From NCBI GenBank assembly GCA_022827405.1, contig JAJDTA010000100.1, forward strand, positions 1 through 35,638: DNA of 35,638 nucleotides, written 5' to 3'. Both the position numbers and the translations under genes were made by a program. Shown here piece after piece: positions 24,397 through 35,638 of the stretch (the stretch's first letter is position 1; every line of letters starts with the position of its first letter). This DNA comes from Acidimicrobiia bacterium (GTDB lineage Bacteria > Actinomycetota > Acidimicrobiia > Acidimicrobiales > Bin134). Under the pieces are notes generated by a model. It was not told where the DNA came from, did not search any database, and worked only from the letters and a program-made list of their open reading frames with translations.

Positions 24397-25935
24397 ATGC
24401 AAGACACCGGCGAGTGGCACGCGCTGAGCGCGCACCGAGAAGCGCTCGACGGTGTACACCTGCGGGATTTGTTCAATGGAGACCGGCACAGGGGCGAGCG
24501 GCTTGTGGCCGAGACTGACGGTTGGCTGCTGGACTACTCCAAGAACCGTCTCACCGATGAGACGGTGGAGATGCTGGCCGCCCTGGCCGACCGCGCCGGG
24601 CTGCGCGGCCGGATTGAAGCCTTGCTCGATGGGGAGCCGGTGAATACCACCGAAAATCGCCCCGCCTGGCACGCCGCTTTGCGCCAACCCGACCCGCCTC
24701 CTGAGGTCCGAGAGGAGCTCGACCGAATGGCCGCCTTTGCCGCCGAAGCCCGCGATGGGCGATGGCAGGCGGTGGTGAACATCGGCATTGGCGGATCAGA
24801 TCTGGGGCCGGCCATGGCCACCGCCGCGCTGGGTGCCTATGCCGACACCGGGTTGGACGTGCGCTTTTTGTCCAACGTGGACGGAGCCCACTTCCGGGAG
24901 GTGACCCGGGGATTGGACCCAGCCCGAACCCTGTTCATAGTGGTGTCAAAGACCTTCACCACCGCCGAGACCCTGGCCAACGCCATCACGGCCCGAGATT
25001 GGATCGCTCACGCGGTGGGCGCTGAACAAGCTGGCGAGCACTTCGCCGCCGTTACCGCCAGCCCAAACAAGGCCCAGGAATTCGGCATCGACGCCGACAC
25101 CGTGTTCGCCATGTGGGATTGGGTGGGTGGACGCTACTCGCTGGGCTCCGCAGGCGGGCTCAGCCTGATGACCGCCGTGGGCCCCGACGCCTTCGCCGAC
25201 ATGCTGGCCGGCATGCACCACATCGACGAGCACTTCCGCTCCGCTCCGTGGAACGAAAACCTGCCTGCTTTGTTGGGACTCATCGGCATTTGGAACCGCA
25301 ACTTCTGGGGCTGGCCCACCTACGCCGTGCTCCCCTATTCGCAGGAGCTGGCCCTGTTTCCGGCCTACATCCAGCAGCTCGATATGGAGAGCAGCGGCAA
25401 GTCGGTCCGGGCCGACGGCACCCCAGTAAGCACCGCCAACGGCCCGGTGGTGTGGGGCCAGCCCGGAACCAATGGCCAGCACGCCTTCCACCAACTTCTG
25501 CACCAGGGCACCGACATCGTCCCAGTGGAGTTCATCGGCTTCTGTCGCCCCAACCACGAACTCGCCGATCATCAAGATCTGCTCATGGCCAACCTGTTCG
25601 CCCAAGCCGAAGCCCTGGCCTTCGGCGCCCCCGACGCTGGCGACCCCCACCGACAGTTCCCCGGCAACCGGCCCAGCACCGTCCTCCTCGGCGACCAGCT
25701 CACCCCCCGCTCTCTGGGCCAGCTCATCGCCGTCTACGAGCACAAGGTCTTCACCCAAGCCACCGTGTGGGGCATCAACCCCTTCGACCAATGGGGCGTG
25801 GAACTGGGCAAGACCCTCGCTACAAAGATCGCCGCCGAATTGGCCGGGATGGCCGAGCCCTCCCCCACCCGCGACTCCTCCACCCAATCCCTCATCAACC
25901 GCTACGTCGGTAGCCGTGGGTCTGTGACAAGATAG
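24397..25935 (+). CDS. pgi: Glucose-6-phosphate isomerase
   Basis: Cytosolic interconversion of glucose-6-phosphate and fructose-6-phosphate in glycolysis and gluconeogenesis. Family signatures are intact: [44 protein letters not shown] and the C-terminal [16 protein letters not shown] with the catalytic Lys. Length is 512 aa, slightly shorter than the E. coli type (about 549). ATG 24397 is preferred over GTG 24394 because of the -10 hexamer 7 nt upstream. The gene lies between the ABC transporter and the thiamine operon with no functional link to either. A TPP riboswitch begins just after its stop. Confidence 0.95.
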   Translation: MQDTGEWHALSAHREALDGVHLRDLFNGDRHRGERLVAETDGWLLDYSKNRLTDETVEMLAALADRAGLRGRIEALLDGEPVNTTENRPAWHAALRQPDPPPEVREELDRMAAFAAEARDGRWQAVVNIGIGGSDLGPAMATAALGAYADTGLDVRFLSNVDGAHFREVTRGLDPARTLFIVVSKTFTTAETLANAITARDWIAHAVGAEQAGEHFAAVTASPNKAQEFGIDADTVFAMWDWVGGRYSLGSAGGLSLMTAVGPDAFADMLAGMHHIDEHFRSAPWNENLPALLGLIGIWNRNFWGWPTYAVLPYSQELALFPAYIQQLDMESSGKSVRADGTPVSTANGPVVWGQPGTNGQHAFHQLLHQGTDIVPVEFIGFCRPNHELADHQDLLMANLFAQAEALAFGAPDAGDPHRQFPGNRPSTVLLGDQLTPRSLGQLIAVYEHKVFTQATVWGINPFDQWGVELGKTLATKIAAELAGMAEPSPTRDSSTQSLINRYVGSRGSVTR

Positions 25936-25943
25936 GGGCGACA

Positions 25944-28385
<2,442 letters not shown>

Positions 28386-28393
<8 letters not shown>

Positions 28394-29531
28394 GGTGCCC
28401 GCGAAGCCGGACGTCCCCACGAAGCCCGATGTCATAGTCGTGGGTGGGGGCATCATCGGCTTGTCGGCCGCCTGGCAGCTCAATCAAGAAGGCGCTGATG
28501 TAGTGGTGCTCGACCCCGCGCCAGGCACCGGAGCCAGCCACGCGGCGGCGGGGATGCTGGCCCCCATCCACGAGGCCTACTGGGGGGAGAGCCACATCTT
28601 GCGCCTGAACATGGCGGCCAGCCGGGCGTGGCCGGCGTTCGCCGAATCCCTGGGGGCCGATGCGGTGGACTACCGCCGAAACGGGATGCTGATGGCGGCC
28701 TACGACGCCGACGACAAGGCGCTGCTCGACAATCTGGGCGACTTGCACGAACAGGAAGGCCTGCCGGTGGAACGCCTCCGCAGCCGGGAATGCCGGTCCC
28801 GTGAGCCGCTGCTCGCCCCCGGGGTCCGGGGAGGGGTGTACTCCCCGCTCGACCACCAGGCAAACCCTCGCCGGGTGGTGGCCGAGTTGCTCCGCCGGGT
28901 GCCCACGATCCCGGTCTCAGCCACCGAGGTGACGGGCAATCGGGTGGTGGCCGACGACGGGCGGGTGCTGGTTTGCCAGCAGGTGGTGGTGGCCGCCGGG
29001 GCGTGGACCGGCCGACTGCTCGGAGTGCCCATCCGGCCCATCAAGGGGCAGATCCTCCGGTTGAGCGGCCCGGTGGGACTGTTGCGGCTGCCGGTGCGGG
29101 GGGTGGTGCGAGGATCGAGCGTGTATGCCGTACCCCGCAGCGACGGCGAGATCGTGGTGGGCGCCACCCAAGAGGAGCAGGGCTTCGACACTCGGGTGAC
29201 CGCGGGCGGCGTATACGAGCTGCTCCGAGATGTGCTGGCGCTGCTGCCCGGGCTGAGCGAGATCGACTTGGTGGAGACGTGGGCCGGGCTGCGACCCGGT
29301 GCCCCCGACAATGCCCCGATCATCGGGACCGGCGACGACGGCATCGTTTACGCCACCGGCCACTACCGCAACGGCATTCTCACTGCGCCCATTACCGCGG
29401 CCGCAGTGTCAGCCTTGGTTCAAGGCCGCGAGCCGCCGATAGACCTGGCTGCGTTCAGCCCCAATCGGTTCGATGCCAAACCAGGAGGTCACACCACAGA
29501 CCCCGAATCCCTCAGCGGGGTACCGGCATGA
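28386..29531 (+). CDS. thiO: Glycine oxidase ThiO
   Basis: FAD-dependent oxidase that makes iminoglycine (dehydroglycine) for the thiazole ring in aerobic thiamine synthesis, replacing ThiH. The N-terminal Rossmann motif VVGGGIIGLSAAW binds FAD; HAAAGMLAP, PIKGQILRL, WAGLRPGAPDNAPIIG and the C-terminal TGHYRNGILTAP are typical of glycine/D-amino-acid oxidases. It is 381 aa. GTG 28386 overlaps the thiE stop by 8 bp, and the product begins with a short Pro/Lys-rich stretch before the FAD fold. The end overlaps thiS (ATGA). Confidence 0.92.
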
Positions 29532-29716
29532 TCATCGTGGTGAACGGCGAGGCTCGAGACGTGCCGGCCAACTGCACGGTCGGAGCACTGGCCCCCAACC
29601 AGCGAGGGGTTGCCGTAGCCGTAAATCGGGAAATCGTCCCTCGCAGCCGGTGGGGCGAGGCCCAATTGGCTGAGGGCGATCGGGTCGAGATCCTCGAAGC
29701 GGCCAAAGGGGGATAA
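29528..29716 (+). CDS. thiS: Sulfur carrier protein ThiS
   Basis: A 62-aa ubiquitin-like sulfur carrier. The C-terminus AAKGG carries the Gly-Gly tail that is adenylated and thiocarboxylated before sulfur passes to ThiG. MIIVVNGE at the start and VAVAVNREIVPRSRW in the middle are typical. ATG 29528 overlaps the thiO stop (ATGA). It is slightly short but complete. The activating enzyme ThiF is not in this operon, so MoeB/ThiF-like function must come from elsewhere. A 38-bp gap follows before thiG. Confidence 0.93.
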   Translation: MIIVVNGEARDVPANCTVGALAPNQRGVAVAVNREIVPRSRWGEAQLAEGDRVEILEAAKGG

Positions 29717-29748
29717 GTGGGCGACTCAAACAAATCCTCGGACGGTAG

Positions 29749-30525
<777 letters not shown>

Positions 30526-30556
30526 CCCGCGCCGCCCCGGCCGAAGGGAAGACCGA

Positions 30557-31150
30557 GTGCGCCCCGTTCGCACGCTTCGACCGAGTTCCGATCACCGCCA
30601 GCCGTTCAGCCCGAAGCGGGCGCTGGCCTCTGAATTGCTGGTGCTCACCGATGTGGTGGTGAGCGCCCCGGCGGTGATTTTCCGGGCCAAAGACCGCCCT
30701 CCGCAGATCCGGCGCGAGCTGGCCAAGCTCATGAGAGACCACACCGACTGCCTCATCTTGGCGTCGATGATCGACCCGGTGGCCGACGGAGTGCATCTGG
30801 CCGGGTTCGACCGGTTTCCGAAGCCGTACCACGGCATCGTCGGACGGTCGTGCCACGGGTTGGACGATGTGCGCCAAGCCGAGCTCGACGGGGTGGACTA
30901 CGTGACCATCTCCCCCGTTTTCGAGACCGAGTCGAAGCCGGGCTATGGGCCGCCGCTGGGGCTGGCCGGATTGGGCCGGATCGCTCGACAGGCCCATGTG
31001 CCGGTGTACGCCCTCGGGGGGATCGACCGGGGACGAGTTGCCGCCTGCCGGGACGCCGGAGCGGCCGGTGTGGCGGTACAAGGTGCGGTGGCCCGCAGCC
31101 CTGATCCCGCCGAGACCGTTGCCGCCCTTCTGGCCGAATGGCACTCGTGA
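30557..31150 (+). CDS. tenI: TenI-like thiazole tautomerase (ThiE paralogue)
   Basis: ThiE-fold protein placed right after thiG. GRSCH (residues 96-100) keeps the His that is essential in Bacillus TenI, and VFETESK (121-127) matches the TenI phosphate-loop region, where ThiE has GPxxxTxTK. ADGVH and YALGGI are shared with ThiE. TenI aromatises the ThiG product to the thiazole carboxylate phosphate used by ThiE. GTG 30557 has AAGGGA 7 nt upstream and gives 197 aa; the longer frame from 30482 overlaps thiG and is rejected. A role as a second ThiE cannot be excluded. It overlaps thiD at the end (GTGA). Confidence 0.8.
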   Translation: MRPVRTLRPSSDHRQPFSPKRALASELLVLTDVVVSAPAVIFRAKDRPPQIRRELAKLMRDHTDCLILASMIDPVADGVHLAGFDRFPKPYHGIVGRSCHGLDDVRQAELDGVDYVTISPVFETESKPGYGPPLGLAGLGRIARQAHVPVYALGGIDRGRVAACRDAGAAGVAVQGAVARSPDPAETVAALLAEWHS

Positions 31151-31920
31151 AGAATCCTCCGGTGGCGCTGAGTGTGGCCGGCTCGGATGCGTCGGGGGGG
31201 GCCGGAATCGCCGCCGATCTGACCACGTTTTCCACCCTAGGAGTGCATGGGACAGCCGCGATCACCGCGGTAACCGCTCAGAACACCGTGGGGGTGCAGG
31301 GAGTTCACCCCGTCCCCGCCGAATTTGTCGCCCGCCAGCTCGACTCGGTGCTCGACGACCTGCCCGTGGCGGCGGTGAAGACCGGGATGCTGGCCAACCG
31401 GGACATCATCGCCGTGGTGGGCGATTATGCGGCGGCCGGGCGGCTGCCCAACCTGGTGGTCGACCCGGTTATGGTGGCGTCCACCGGCGCCCGGCTGCTG
31501 GATGCCGGTGCCGAGGCCCTCTACTTGGAGCTGTTGGCCCATGCCACCGTGGCTACCCCCAACGTCCGGGAGGCCGCGGTGCTCCAGGAAGTGGCCGGAC
31601 TGGAGGCCGCCGACGAGTTGGGGCGGCTTTGTCCCGGCTGGCTGGTGGTGACTGGAGAAGTCACTGCCATCGACAGAGTGCATCATGAAGGCACGTGGAC
31701 CGAGCTGGCTGGCGAGGTGGTTGACACTGCCAACGACCACGGCACCGGTTGCACATTCTCGGCCGCGGTAACTGCGGAACTGGCGACCGGGACCGAACCC
31801 ATGGAAGCCATCGTGGTCGCCAAGAGGTTCGCCCACCGCGGCATTGTTCGGTCATCTGATTGGGACCTAGGCGCGGGGCGAGGACCGGTGGCGCACCTGT
31901 CGAATCAGATCTCCGAATGA
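31147..31920 (+). CDS. thiD: HMP/HMP-P kinase ThiD
   Basis: Ribokinase-fold kinase that phosphorylates HMP and HMP-phosphate to the pyrophosphate used by ThiE. AGSDASGGAGIAAD near the N-terminus, AVKTGML, DPVMVAS, ATPNVREA and the anion-hole motif DHGTGCTFSAA near the C-terminus are diagnostic. Length is 257 aa from GTG 31147, which overlaps the tenI stop as GTGA; ATG 31138 is the alternative. The 3' end overlaps the convergent methyltransferase gene by 16 bp (31905-31920), leaving no room for an ordinary terminator. It is the last gene of the thiamine operon. Confidence 0.94.
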   Translation: MKNPPVALSVAGSDASGGAGIAADLTTFSTLGVHGTAAITAVTAQNTVGVQGVHPVPAEFVARQLDSVLDDLPVAAVKTGMLANRDIIAVVGDYAAAGRLPNLVVDPVMVASTGARLLDAGAEALYLELLAHATVATPNVREAAVLQEVAGLEAADELGRLCPGWLVVTGEVTAIDRVHHEGTWTELAGEVVDTANDHGTGCTFSAAVTAELATGTEPMEAIVVAKRFAHRGIVRSSDWDLGAGRGPVAHLSNQISE

Positions 31921-32576
31921 GTAATGAGCGTGAGGCCGTCGGCGATGGGGAGCATGACTTGGGCCGTTCGGGGGTCGGCTACCACTGAGGCATTGAACTC
32001 TCGAATGTCGGCGGTGCCGGGATTCTCTTCGAGGTCGGCGTCGGGGTTGGCTACCTGGCCGCTCCACAGCACGTTGTCCACCAAAATGATCCCCCGGGGG
32101 CTTAGCCGGCGGAGGATCTCCTCGTAATAGACAGGGTAAGAGGCTTTGTCGGCATCGATGAAGGCCAGATCGATGGGCGGATCACCGGGCAGGGCGGCCA
32201 GGGTCTCGGCCGCGGGGGCGATCACCACCTCGATGCGGCCGGCCACCCCAGCTCGTTCCCAATAGGGACGGCCCACGCTCACCCATTCATCACTCACGTC
32301 GCAGCACAGAAGCCGCCCGCCTGGGGCCAGCCCGCGGGCTATGGAAAGCGCCGAAAAGCCGGTGAACGTACCCACCTCCACCGCGAACCGCACATTGAGC
32401 AGGCGGGTGAGCATGGTCATGAATGCGGCCTGTTCGGGGGCAACCTGCATTCGGGAGATGCCGCCCAGCTCAGCGGTGACGTCGATGAGCTCTTGAGCTA
32501 TGGGATCGATGCCTGCGCCGTGAGCCACCAGGTACTCGTGCACGTCGGCGCTGAGGCCGATGCTCTTGAGGTTCAT
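31905..32576 (-). CDS. SAM-dependent O-methyltransferase (COG4122 type)
   Basis: Class I methyltransferase of the catechol/caffeoyl-CoA O-methyltransferase-like group. It is 223 aa. SAM motif I reads VEVGTFTGFS, followed by LLCCDVS, and the metal-site IDADK with the LVDNVLWSG strand is typical. It probably methylates a small hydroxylated compound with Mg2+ or another divalent metal. Its start is 2 nt after the stop of the PPOX gene, so the two are translated together. The substrate is unknown. The stop region overlaps thiD on the other strand. Confidence 0.88.
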   Translation of the reverse strand: MNLKSIGLSADVHEYLVAHGAGIDPIAQELIDVTAELGGISRMQVAPEQAAFMTMLTRLLNVRFAVEVGTFTGFSALSIARGLAPGGRLLCCDVSDEWVSVGRPYWERAGVAGRIEVVIAPAAETLAALPGDPPIDLAFIDADKASYPVYYEEILRRLSPRGIILVDNVLWSGQVANPDADLEENPGTADIREFNASVVADPRTAQVMLPIADGLTLITHSEI

Positions 32577-32578
32577 GG

Positions 32579-32977
32579 CTAGGCCCGTCCCAGCACTGAA
32601 TCCACGGCAATGATGATGGCCCGCCGATCGGCGCCCCGGTCTTTGGCTGGGCTATAGCGCTCGCCGTAACGAGCCACCGCGTCGGCGCACTCATCAGAGT
32701 CGGCGGTGACGGTGGCGTGTCCTTCCAAAGTGACCCACCGACCGCCGTCCACCTGACACAGCGCAGCTCGTCCTCCCTGGACCGCCTCCAATAACCGCAC
32801 TTTTTTGGCCCCGGCCCAGGTGATGATGCGGGCGGTGGCGGTGGCGGGCTCCCAAGTGAACCCCACCGGGGTCACATGGGGGGTGCCGTCGGGGCGGAGC
32901 ACGGTGAGCGAGGCCAGATGGCGGTCTTGGAGAAAGCCGTTCATCTCATCGGTGAGGTCGCGGGGATCGTGGGCCAT
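32579..32977 (-). CDS. PPOX-class flavin-fold protein (F420- or FMN-dependent)
   Basis: A 132-aa split-beta-barrel protein related to pyridoxamine-5'-phosphate oxidases and to actinobacterial F420-dependent family members. LASLTVLRPDG, HVTPVGFTWE, KVRLLEAV, AALCQVD and WVTLEGHATV are the expected strands. It probably binds FMN or F420 and performs a small redox reaction; the substrate is unknown. ATG 32977 has GGAGG 9 nt upstream, so the 18-codon extension to 33031 is rejected. It sits 4 bp after the helicase gene's stop and 2 bp before the O-methyltransferase. Confidence 0.85.
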   Translation of the reverse strand: MAHDPRDLTDEMNGFLQDRHLASLTVLRPDGTPHVTPVGFTWEPATATARIITWAGAKKVRLLEAVQGGRAALCQVDGGRWVTLEGHATVTADSDECADAVARYGERYSPAKDRGADRRAIIIAVDSVLGRA

Positions 32978-32981
32978 CGGC

Positions 32982-35105
32982 TCATACCTCCAGGGCACGT
33001 AGGGGTTCGGGCAGCGGTCGGGAATACACAACCACCAAGCGCTGGGTGGCCCGGGTCATCGCCACGTACAGAGCCCGCATCCCCTTGGGGAGCTTCTGGC
33101 CGATGTCGGCGGGCTCCACCACGATGGCGGTGTCCAATTCAAGACCCTTGACCAGTTCCACCGGGACGATGGTCACCTGGGATTCCAGGCCCCGCTCATA
33201 CACCAGACCGTGGTCGACTTCGGCCGCGATAAGCGCCTTGGAAATGGCATCAGCCTGGGCGTTGTGGCAGATCACCGCGAGGTTCCCGTTGGCCAGCGTG
33301 TCCAGCTCCGACTTCACTTCATGGACAACCGCCGCCACCAGGCTGTTGTGGCCGTTCTCGCGGCCCTGGCCGTTGCCCGCCGCGGCTTCATTGCCAAAGG
33401 CAGGCACAAACCGGGGAGGCCGTCCCTCGGTACGGATCGACCGGGGTGGGATCAAGCCGGGTACCGCGGCGTCAAGCACCCGGGCGGCCAGCTCCATGAT
33501 GGGCTCGGGCAGGCGATAACCAATGGTCAACTCGACGAAGCAGGGTTCTTTGTCGCCGGGAAGGTGCTCGATCACGCTGTCCCAGGTGTCGGGCCCCCAC
33601 GCCGAAGTTGCTTGGGCAATATCGCCCACCACGGTCATCGACCCGTTCAACGAGCGACGGCTGATCATCCTGAGCTGCAAGGGCGATAGGTCTTGGGCCT
33701 CGTCCACCACGATGTGGCCGTAGGTTCTCACCGAGTCGGTTTTTCTATGGCCGGGGCGCGGCCCCAGCAAGGAAAGAGCTTCATCAAGCAGGGAGGCATC
33801 GTCGGCTGTCCACACCACTTCAGATGCGTGGTCGGCTCGAGGCCGGTAGAGGAGTTCGATCTCGTCGGGGGTCAGCACCGAGCCCGCCGCGGAGCGGAGC
33901 AGAGCGAGCGAGCCGAACAAGTCGTGAAGGAAGTGGGCCGGGGTGAGCACCGGCCACATCCACTCCAGGGCCTCGCGCAGCTCGATGCTGCCGTGAAGCT
34001 GCTCCCGCACCGTCTCGACATCGGGACCGGGGGCGTTGCTGCGAGCACCGCTGTCGGCCAGGTGCTGGTACACCTGCTCTTCGACGAAGCGGCGGGCCCG
34101 GTTGTGGGTGCGGAACCGCCTCCGGGCCTGATCGACTATGTGGGCGCTTTGGTCCACGGTGAGCCTGAGCCGCCGAAGCCCCATGCCCATGACCAGATCG
34201 GTGCGCAGCGGCCGCTGGCGGTCTCGGCGGGCCCGGCGCAGCACCGAGATCATGCGCAGGTCGCCCTTGATGCGGGACACCCGGGCGGCGTCGAGTCCCT
34301 TGACCCGGATGCCGGGAAGCAAGTCGGCCAGCGTGGATACTTCTACGCCCGCTTCGCCCAGCGACGGCAGCACTTGTTCGATATAGGTGAGGAACAGCCG
34401 GTTGGGCCCGAGCACCAGCATCCCCTGGCCCTCGAGAGGGAAGCGATGGGTGTAGAGCAGGTAGGCGGCTCGGTGGAGCGCCGCCACCGTCTTGCCGGTG
34501 CCGGGGCCGCCCTGCACCACCAGCACGCCGGGCAATGGGGAGCGGATGATGGCGTCTTGTTCGATTTGGATGGTGGCGGCCGCATCGGCGAGGCGGCCGG
34601 TGCGCCCAGCCTCAAGACCGGCTCGCAGCGTGGCCTCTCCCACCAGGGGCAGGCGGCCGCGGCCGTTGCGGTCGCCAAAGTACTCGTCTTCCACCCCCAG
34701 CAGCTCTCGGCCCCGGGTGACGAAATGACGCCGTCGGGTCAGGCCCATGGACTCGCTCCCGGTGGCCCGGTAGAAGGCTTCAGCGGCCGGGGCCCGCCAG
34801 TCGATGGTCACTGGCTCCTGATCGTCGTCCCACACCGCCACTCGGCCCACGTAAAGCTGGTCGCCGCCCTGTTCCTCGACCCAGTCGAGCCGGCCGAACA
34901 CCAACGAGGCATCGCCGATATCAAGTGCTCCGAGGCGGGTGCTGATGGAGTCCCAGATTATCTCCCGCTCATAACGGGCCTGGTGAGTGCCGCCGGCGCC
35001 CACCTCCACCATGTCTTTCAAAGACAGGGCTCTTTCCCGGGCCGATTCGAGGGCTTGGTGGGCCCGATCGATATATGTCTGCTCCGCGGTGTGATCGGGA
35101 TGAAT
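32982..35105 (-). CDS. helD: HelD-like UvrD-family helicase with apparent ATT start
   Basis: Superfamily 1 ATPase. HelD proteins bind RNA polymerase and recycle stalled complexes in Gram-positive bacteria. Walker A GGPGTGKT is at about residues 199-206; Walker B is VVDEAQD; VGDIAQAT, GYRLPEP, VKGLELD and YVAMTRATQ are SF1 motifs III-VI. The first standard start is TTG 35021. However, the frame continues upstream for 28 codons encoding a HelD-like N-terminal coil (AEQTYIDRA, LESARERA) that forms the arm reaching into polymerase. It begins at ATT 35105 with GAGGAG (35112-35117) 6 nt upstream, and a TGA lies further up in frame. No ATG, GTG or TTG occurs in between. The product from ATT is 707 aa. 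AUU starts are rare (infC, pcnB) and sensitive to IF3. Confidence 0.85.
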   Translation of the reverse strand: MHPDHTAEQTYIDRAHQALESARERALSLKDMVEVGAGGTHQARYEREIIWDSISTRLGALDIGDASLVFGRLDWVEEQGGDQLYVGRVAVWDDDQEPVTIDWRAPAAEAFYRATGSESMGLTRRRHFVTRGRELLGVEDEYFGDRNGRGRLPLVGEATLRAGLEAGRTGRLADAAATIQIEQDAIIRSPLPGVLVVQGGPGTGKTVAALHRAAYLLYTHRFPLEGQGMLVLGPNRLFLTYIEQVLPSLGEAGVEVSTLADLLPGIRVKGLDAARVSRIKGDLRMISVLRRARRDRQRPLRTDLVMGMGLRRLRLTVDQSAHIVDQARRRFRTHNRARRFVEEQVYQHLADSGARSNAPGPDVETVREQLHGSIELREALEWMWPVLTPAHFLHDLFGSLALLRSAAGSVLTPDEIELLYRPRADHASEVVWTADDASLLDEALSLLGPRPGHRKTDSVRTYGHIVVDEAQDLSPLQLRMISRRSLNGSMTVVGDIAQATSAWGPDTWDSVIEHLPGDKEPCFVELTIGYRLPEPIMELAARVLDAAVPGLIPPRSIRTEGRPPRFVPAFGNEAAAGNGQGRENGHNSLVAAVVHEVKSELDTLANGNLAVICHNAQADAISKALIAAEVDHGLVYERGLESQVTIVPVELVKGLELDTAIVVEPADIGQKLPKGMRALYVAMTRATQRLVVVYSRPLPEPLRALEV

Positions 35106-35111
35106 CGGAGA

Positions 35112-35117
35112 CTCCTC
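35112..35117 (-). promoter_or_regulatory. Shine-Dalgarno for the ATT start of helD
   Basis: GAGGAG on the minus strand, 6 nt upstream of ATT 35105, is an ideal ribosome-binding site with no standard start codon at its proper distance. It decides the helD start. The rest of 35118-35176 is non-coding, with a possible -35-like TTGAAC near 35140 but no confident promoter. Confidence 0.55.
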
Positions 35118-35176
35118 AGACTCAGTTCAATTTCAGTGAGCGTTCAAGTCTAATACGCGAAAGGAGGGTCGGGACA

Positions 35177-35458
35177 CTAGGAGGTGATGGGCTCGCCGAT
35201 CTCCTTGAGGGCGTCGCCGATGGCGGCCCGGAGGCGGCGGGCGAGATGGGGGGGCAAGTGGGCTACCAGTCCGTAACCGGCCTGGCCCACCTCTTCCACG
35301 GTGAGCACCACCCGAGGGGTGGCATCTTCATAGTCGTCGGCGATGGCCACCGCCCATGACACCGGGGAAAACTCGTCGTCGTCTCCGGGAGGGAGGTCGG
35401 CTGGGTCGAAGGGGTAGTCGTCGATAGACCGGCGCACTGCATGGATGGTACCGGCCAT
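35177..35458 (-). CDS. Small conserved-looking hypothetical protein
   Basis: This 93-aa acidic protein is not one I recognise. It has a Pro/Asp-rich N-terminal third ([12 protein letters not shown]), then a strand-helix pattern ([17 protein letters not shown]) and a C-terminal helix ([17 protein letters not shown]). There is no signal peptide or membrane segment. ATG 35458 has no clear Shine-Dalgarno. TATAAA on the minus strand at 35481-35476 may be its -10 box, giving a short leader. It is divergent from hemE by 24 bp and precedes helD on the same strand. Confidence 0.65.
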   Translation of the reverse strand: MAGTIHAVRRSIDDYPFDPADLPPGDDDEFSPVSWAVAIADDYEDATPRVVLTVEEVGQAGYGLVAHLPPHLARRLRAAIGDALKEIGEPITS

Positions 35459-35470
35459 CTCATATGTCAG

Positions 35471-35476
35471 TACCGT
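35471..35476 (+). promoter_or_regulatory. Putative -10 box of a leaderless hemE transcript
   Basis: TACCGT fits TAnnnT and ends 6 nt before GTG 35483, with no Shine-Dalgarno between. It is the same geometry as upp. Confidence 0.4.
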
Positions 35477-35482
35477 TTATAC

Positions 35483-35638
35483 GTGACCAACGGTGCTGCC
35501 ATCACCAACGACACCTTTGTGCGGGCCTGTCGCGGGCTGCCAGTGGAGCGGGTGCCGGTGTGGTTCATGCGCCAGGCCGGTCGATCATTGCCCGAATACC
35601 GGGCCATCCGGGGGGAGGGTTCGATGCTGGAGGCCATC
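35483..35638 (+). CDS. hemE: Uroporphyrinogen decarboxylase, 5' part only
   Basis: Fifty-two codons run to the right edge of the window. [20 protein letters not shown] is the classical N-terminal HemE signature, whose Arg residues bind the substrate carboxylates. The enzyme removes four acetate carboxyls from uroporphyrinogen III to give coproporphyrinogen III in haem synthesis. GTG 35483 is the start, with a -10-like hexamer 6 nt upstream. It is truncated only by the window. Confidence 0.93.
   Translation, partial: MTNGAAITNDTFVRACRGLPVERVPVWFMRQAGRSLPEYRAIRGEGSMLEAI

Noticed and set aside
33693-35153. 486-codon plus-strand frame
   Set aside because: Antisense shadow of the helicase gene, whose SF1 motifs are unmistakable.

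Overview
The window is GC-rich, tightly packed chromosomal DNA. It most likely comes from an actinobacterium (Actinomycetota), and an Acidimicrobiia-like lineage would fit. This is inferred from gene content (HelD-type helicase, COG3199 NAD-kinase-like protein, long DeoC, PPOX-class flavin protein), from the many GTG/TTG starts and 4-nt ATGA/GTGA overlaps, and from TAnnnT -10 hexamers lying 6-7 nt upstream of several start codons, which suggests leaderless mRNAs. No rRNA, tRNA, CRISPR array or transposase was seen.

Layout. (1) 1-3.2 kb: a Fic-domain protein cut by the left edge, divergent from adenosine deaminase (add), which overlaps a HAD phosphatase; then a small hypothetical gene flanked by an imperfect repeat of the HAD 3' end. 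(2) 3.3-7.4 kb: a visibly AT-richer island with an amino-methyltransferase converging on a two-gene operon for a McrB-like AAA+ ATPase and a McrC-like PD-(D/E)xK nuclease. This is probably a nucleotide-dependent restriction-modification system. The ATPase gene has an in-frame TAA close to its apparent 5' end. (3) 7.5-12.2 kb: a deoC operon on the minus strand (deoC, complete ALDH, truncated ALDH, NT5C-like phosphatase), divergent from upp. Together with add this forms a nucleoside/deoxyribose salvage neighbourhood, and the two ALDH genes look like a split ALDH16. (4) 12.2-15.4 kb: NAD-kinase-like protein, D-aminoacylase-type amidohydrolase and a small helical protein, all on the minus strand. 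(5) 15.5-18.1 kb: a double-LysM lipoprotein, a zinc-ribbon peptide coupled to a membrane-anchored protein, and a 1-Cys peroxiredoxin. (6) 18.1-24.4 kb: an ABC ATPase and two tandem paralogous FtsX/MacB-type permeases. (7) 24.4-25.9 kb: pgi. (8) 25.9-31.9 kb: a TPP riboswitch followed by thiC-thiE-thiO-thiS-thiG-tenI-thiD, nearly all overlapping. (9) 31.9-35.6 kb: O-methyltransferase, PPOX protein, HelD helicase and a small protein on the minus strand, then the start of hemE.

How the genes work together. In the deo region, DeoC releases acetaldehyde and glyceraldehyde-3-phosphate, and the ALDH pair could oxidise the acetaldehyde. Upp, Add and the NT5C-like phosphatase handle bases, nucleosides and nucleotides. 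The thi operon makes both halves of thiamine: HMP by ThiC/ThiD, and thiazole by ThiO/ThiS/ThiG/TenI. ThiE joins them, and the operon is probably controlled by TPP binding to a riboswitch whose 3' strand carries the thiC ribosome-binding site.

Most worth a second look: the methyltransferase/McrBC-like island with its in-frame stop; the apparent non-canonical start codons of helD (ATT behind a good Shine-Dalgarno) and of the second FtsX permease (ATC, in the same frame as the first permease); the split ALDH16; and the recurring leaderless-promoter signature. No computation or database search was possible. Family names rest on motifs read by eye.
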